15,571 nt of DNA from an uncultured Actinomycetes bacterium (GTDB taxonomy: Bacteria; Actinomycetota; Acidimicrobiia; Acidimicrobiales; RAAP-2), in contig CAITOG010000380.1 of assembly GCA_903893955.1 (NCBI GenBank), positions 1-15,571 of the forward strand. Direction: 5' to 3'. Of this stretch, positions 15,300 to 15,571 are shown piece after piece (positions within the stretch are counted from its first letter, which is position 1; each line of letters starts with the position of its first letter). Position numbers and translations under genes: made by a program. The notes below the pieces were generated by a model, which did no database searches, was not told the origin of the DNA, and saw only the letters and a program-made list of their open reading frames with translations.

Positions 15300-15571
15300 G
15301 TGGAGACGCGTTTCCAGCCGGTGACCACCATCGGCACCACGACCCAGGCGCTCGAGCCCGACTCGCCAAGCACCCGGTCACGCGTCCTGACCACCGCTGG
15401 CGACCGAGAGATCGGCATCTGGGAGGTCGACCCGGGCATCGAGCACGACATCGAGGTCGACGAGGTCTTCGTGGTCCTCTCGGGCTCGGCGACGATCAGC
15501 GTCGAGGGGCATGATCCTGTTGTCGTCGGTCCGGGCGACGTTGTCCATCTGGCCGAGGGCGTCGAGACCAC
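15300..15571 (+). CDS. Cupin-domain protein (Cupin_3-like), 3' truncated
   Basis: Ninety codons are visible before the window ends. The sequence GIWEVDPGIEHDIEVDEVFVVLSGSATISVEG followed by DPVVVGPGDVVHLAEGVET is a single-domain cupin of the Cupin_3/DUF861 type: first cupin motif with His and Glu, the turn LSGSATI, then the GPGDVVHL strand of motif two. Such small proteins are often of unknown function, some enzymes on ureidoglycolate-like compounds, others sugar or metal binding. The start is GTG at 15300 because GAGGAG lies 6 nt before it; ATGs at 15258 and 15270 are in frame but sit in the loop and arm of the hairpin and have no Shine-Dalgarno. Confidence 0.72.
   Translation, partial: METRFQPVTTIGTTTQALEPDSPSTRSRVLTTAGDREIGIWEVDPGIEHDIEVDEVFVVLSGSATISVEGHDPVVVGPGDVVHLAEGVET

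Noticed and set aside
15242..15571. Minus-strand open frame at the right edge
   Set aside because: The plus strand encodes a clear cupin with a Shine-Dalgarno; the minus frame is Ser/Thr-rich antisense sequence.

Overview
The window is about 15.6 kb of high-GC DNA with bacterial gene organisation. It suggests an actinobacterium, perhaps an Acidimicrobiia-like or other uncultured lineage. The grounds are GC-biased third codon positions, GTG starts, a small mycobacterial-type beta-carbonic anhydrase, a membrane-anchored S1C protease with a proline-rich cytosolic N-terminus, and several starts that look leaderless (a TANNNT box 6-7 nt before the start codon, no Shine-Dalgarno). The genus assignment is inference only. 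No tRNA, rRNA, CRISPR array, insertion sequence or phage gene is visible, and no gene-free stretch exceeds about 300 bases.

Left edge (1-150): this part does not match the rest. Bases 1-110 have 43 G/C, contain an AT-rich spacer and a classical U-tract terminator reading leftwards, and carry the 3' end of a gene for a His/Asp/Arg-rich tail on the minus strand. At about base 150 it joins the second half of a GDT1-family membrane protein. This looks like a chimeric junction.

Region 1 (142-5777): the GDT1 remnant and a methyltransferase on plus; a tightly coupled minus-strand operon of GT4 glycosyltransferase, SAM methyltransferase and prenyltransferase-like (alpha/alpha) barrel protein (1-nt and 4-nt overlaps); and a divergent acyl-CoA dehydrogenase. 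The 114-bp divergent promoter holds three copies of a CCCGAATGGG-type half-palindrome spaced 30 and 31 bp apart. The set looks like a pathway for making or modifying a glycosylated lipid or surface molecule, but the product is unknown.

Region 2 (5786-8939): a MarR repressor and MFS exporter overlapping by ATGA, with a perfect 17-bp inverted repeat between the apparent -35 and -10 of a leaderless promoter; a NifU-type Fe-S scaffold domain; and a divergent YihY/BrkB membrane protein whose start overlaps the stop of an 8-codon leader ORF.

Region 3 (8909-12885): an AhpD-like carboxymuconolactone decarboxylase family protein and a compact nucleosidase on minus; a divergent beta-carbonic anhydrase on plus; then acetyl-CoA synthetase followed by an overlapping GNAT acetyltransferase on minus. 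Gene packing is extreme, with two convergent pairs overlapping at their 3' ends.

Region 4 (12976-15571): a short-chain dehydrogenase on minus, a divergent HtrA-like serine protease with a PDZ domain on plus, a 15-bp perfect hairpin behind it, and the start of a cupin gene that runs off the right edge.
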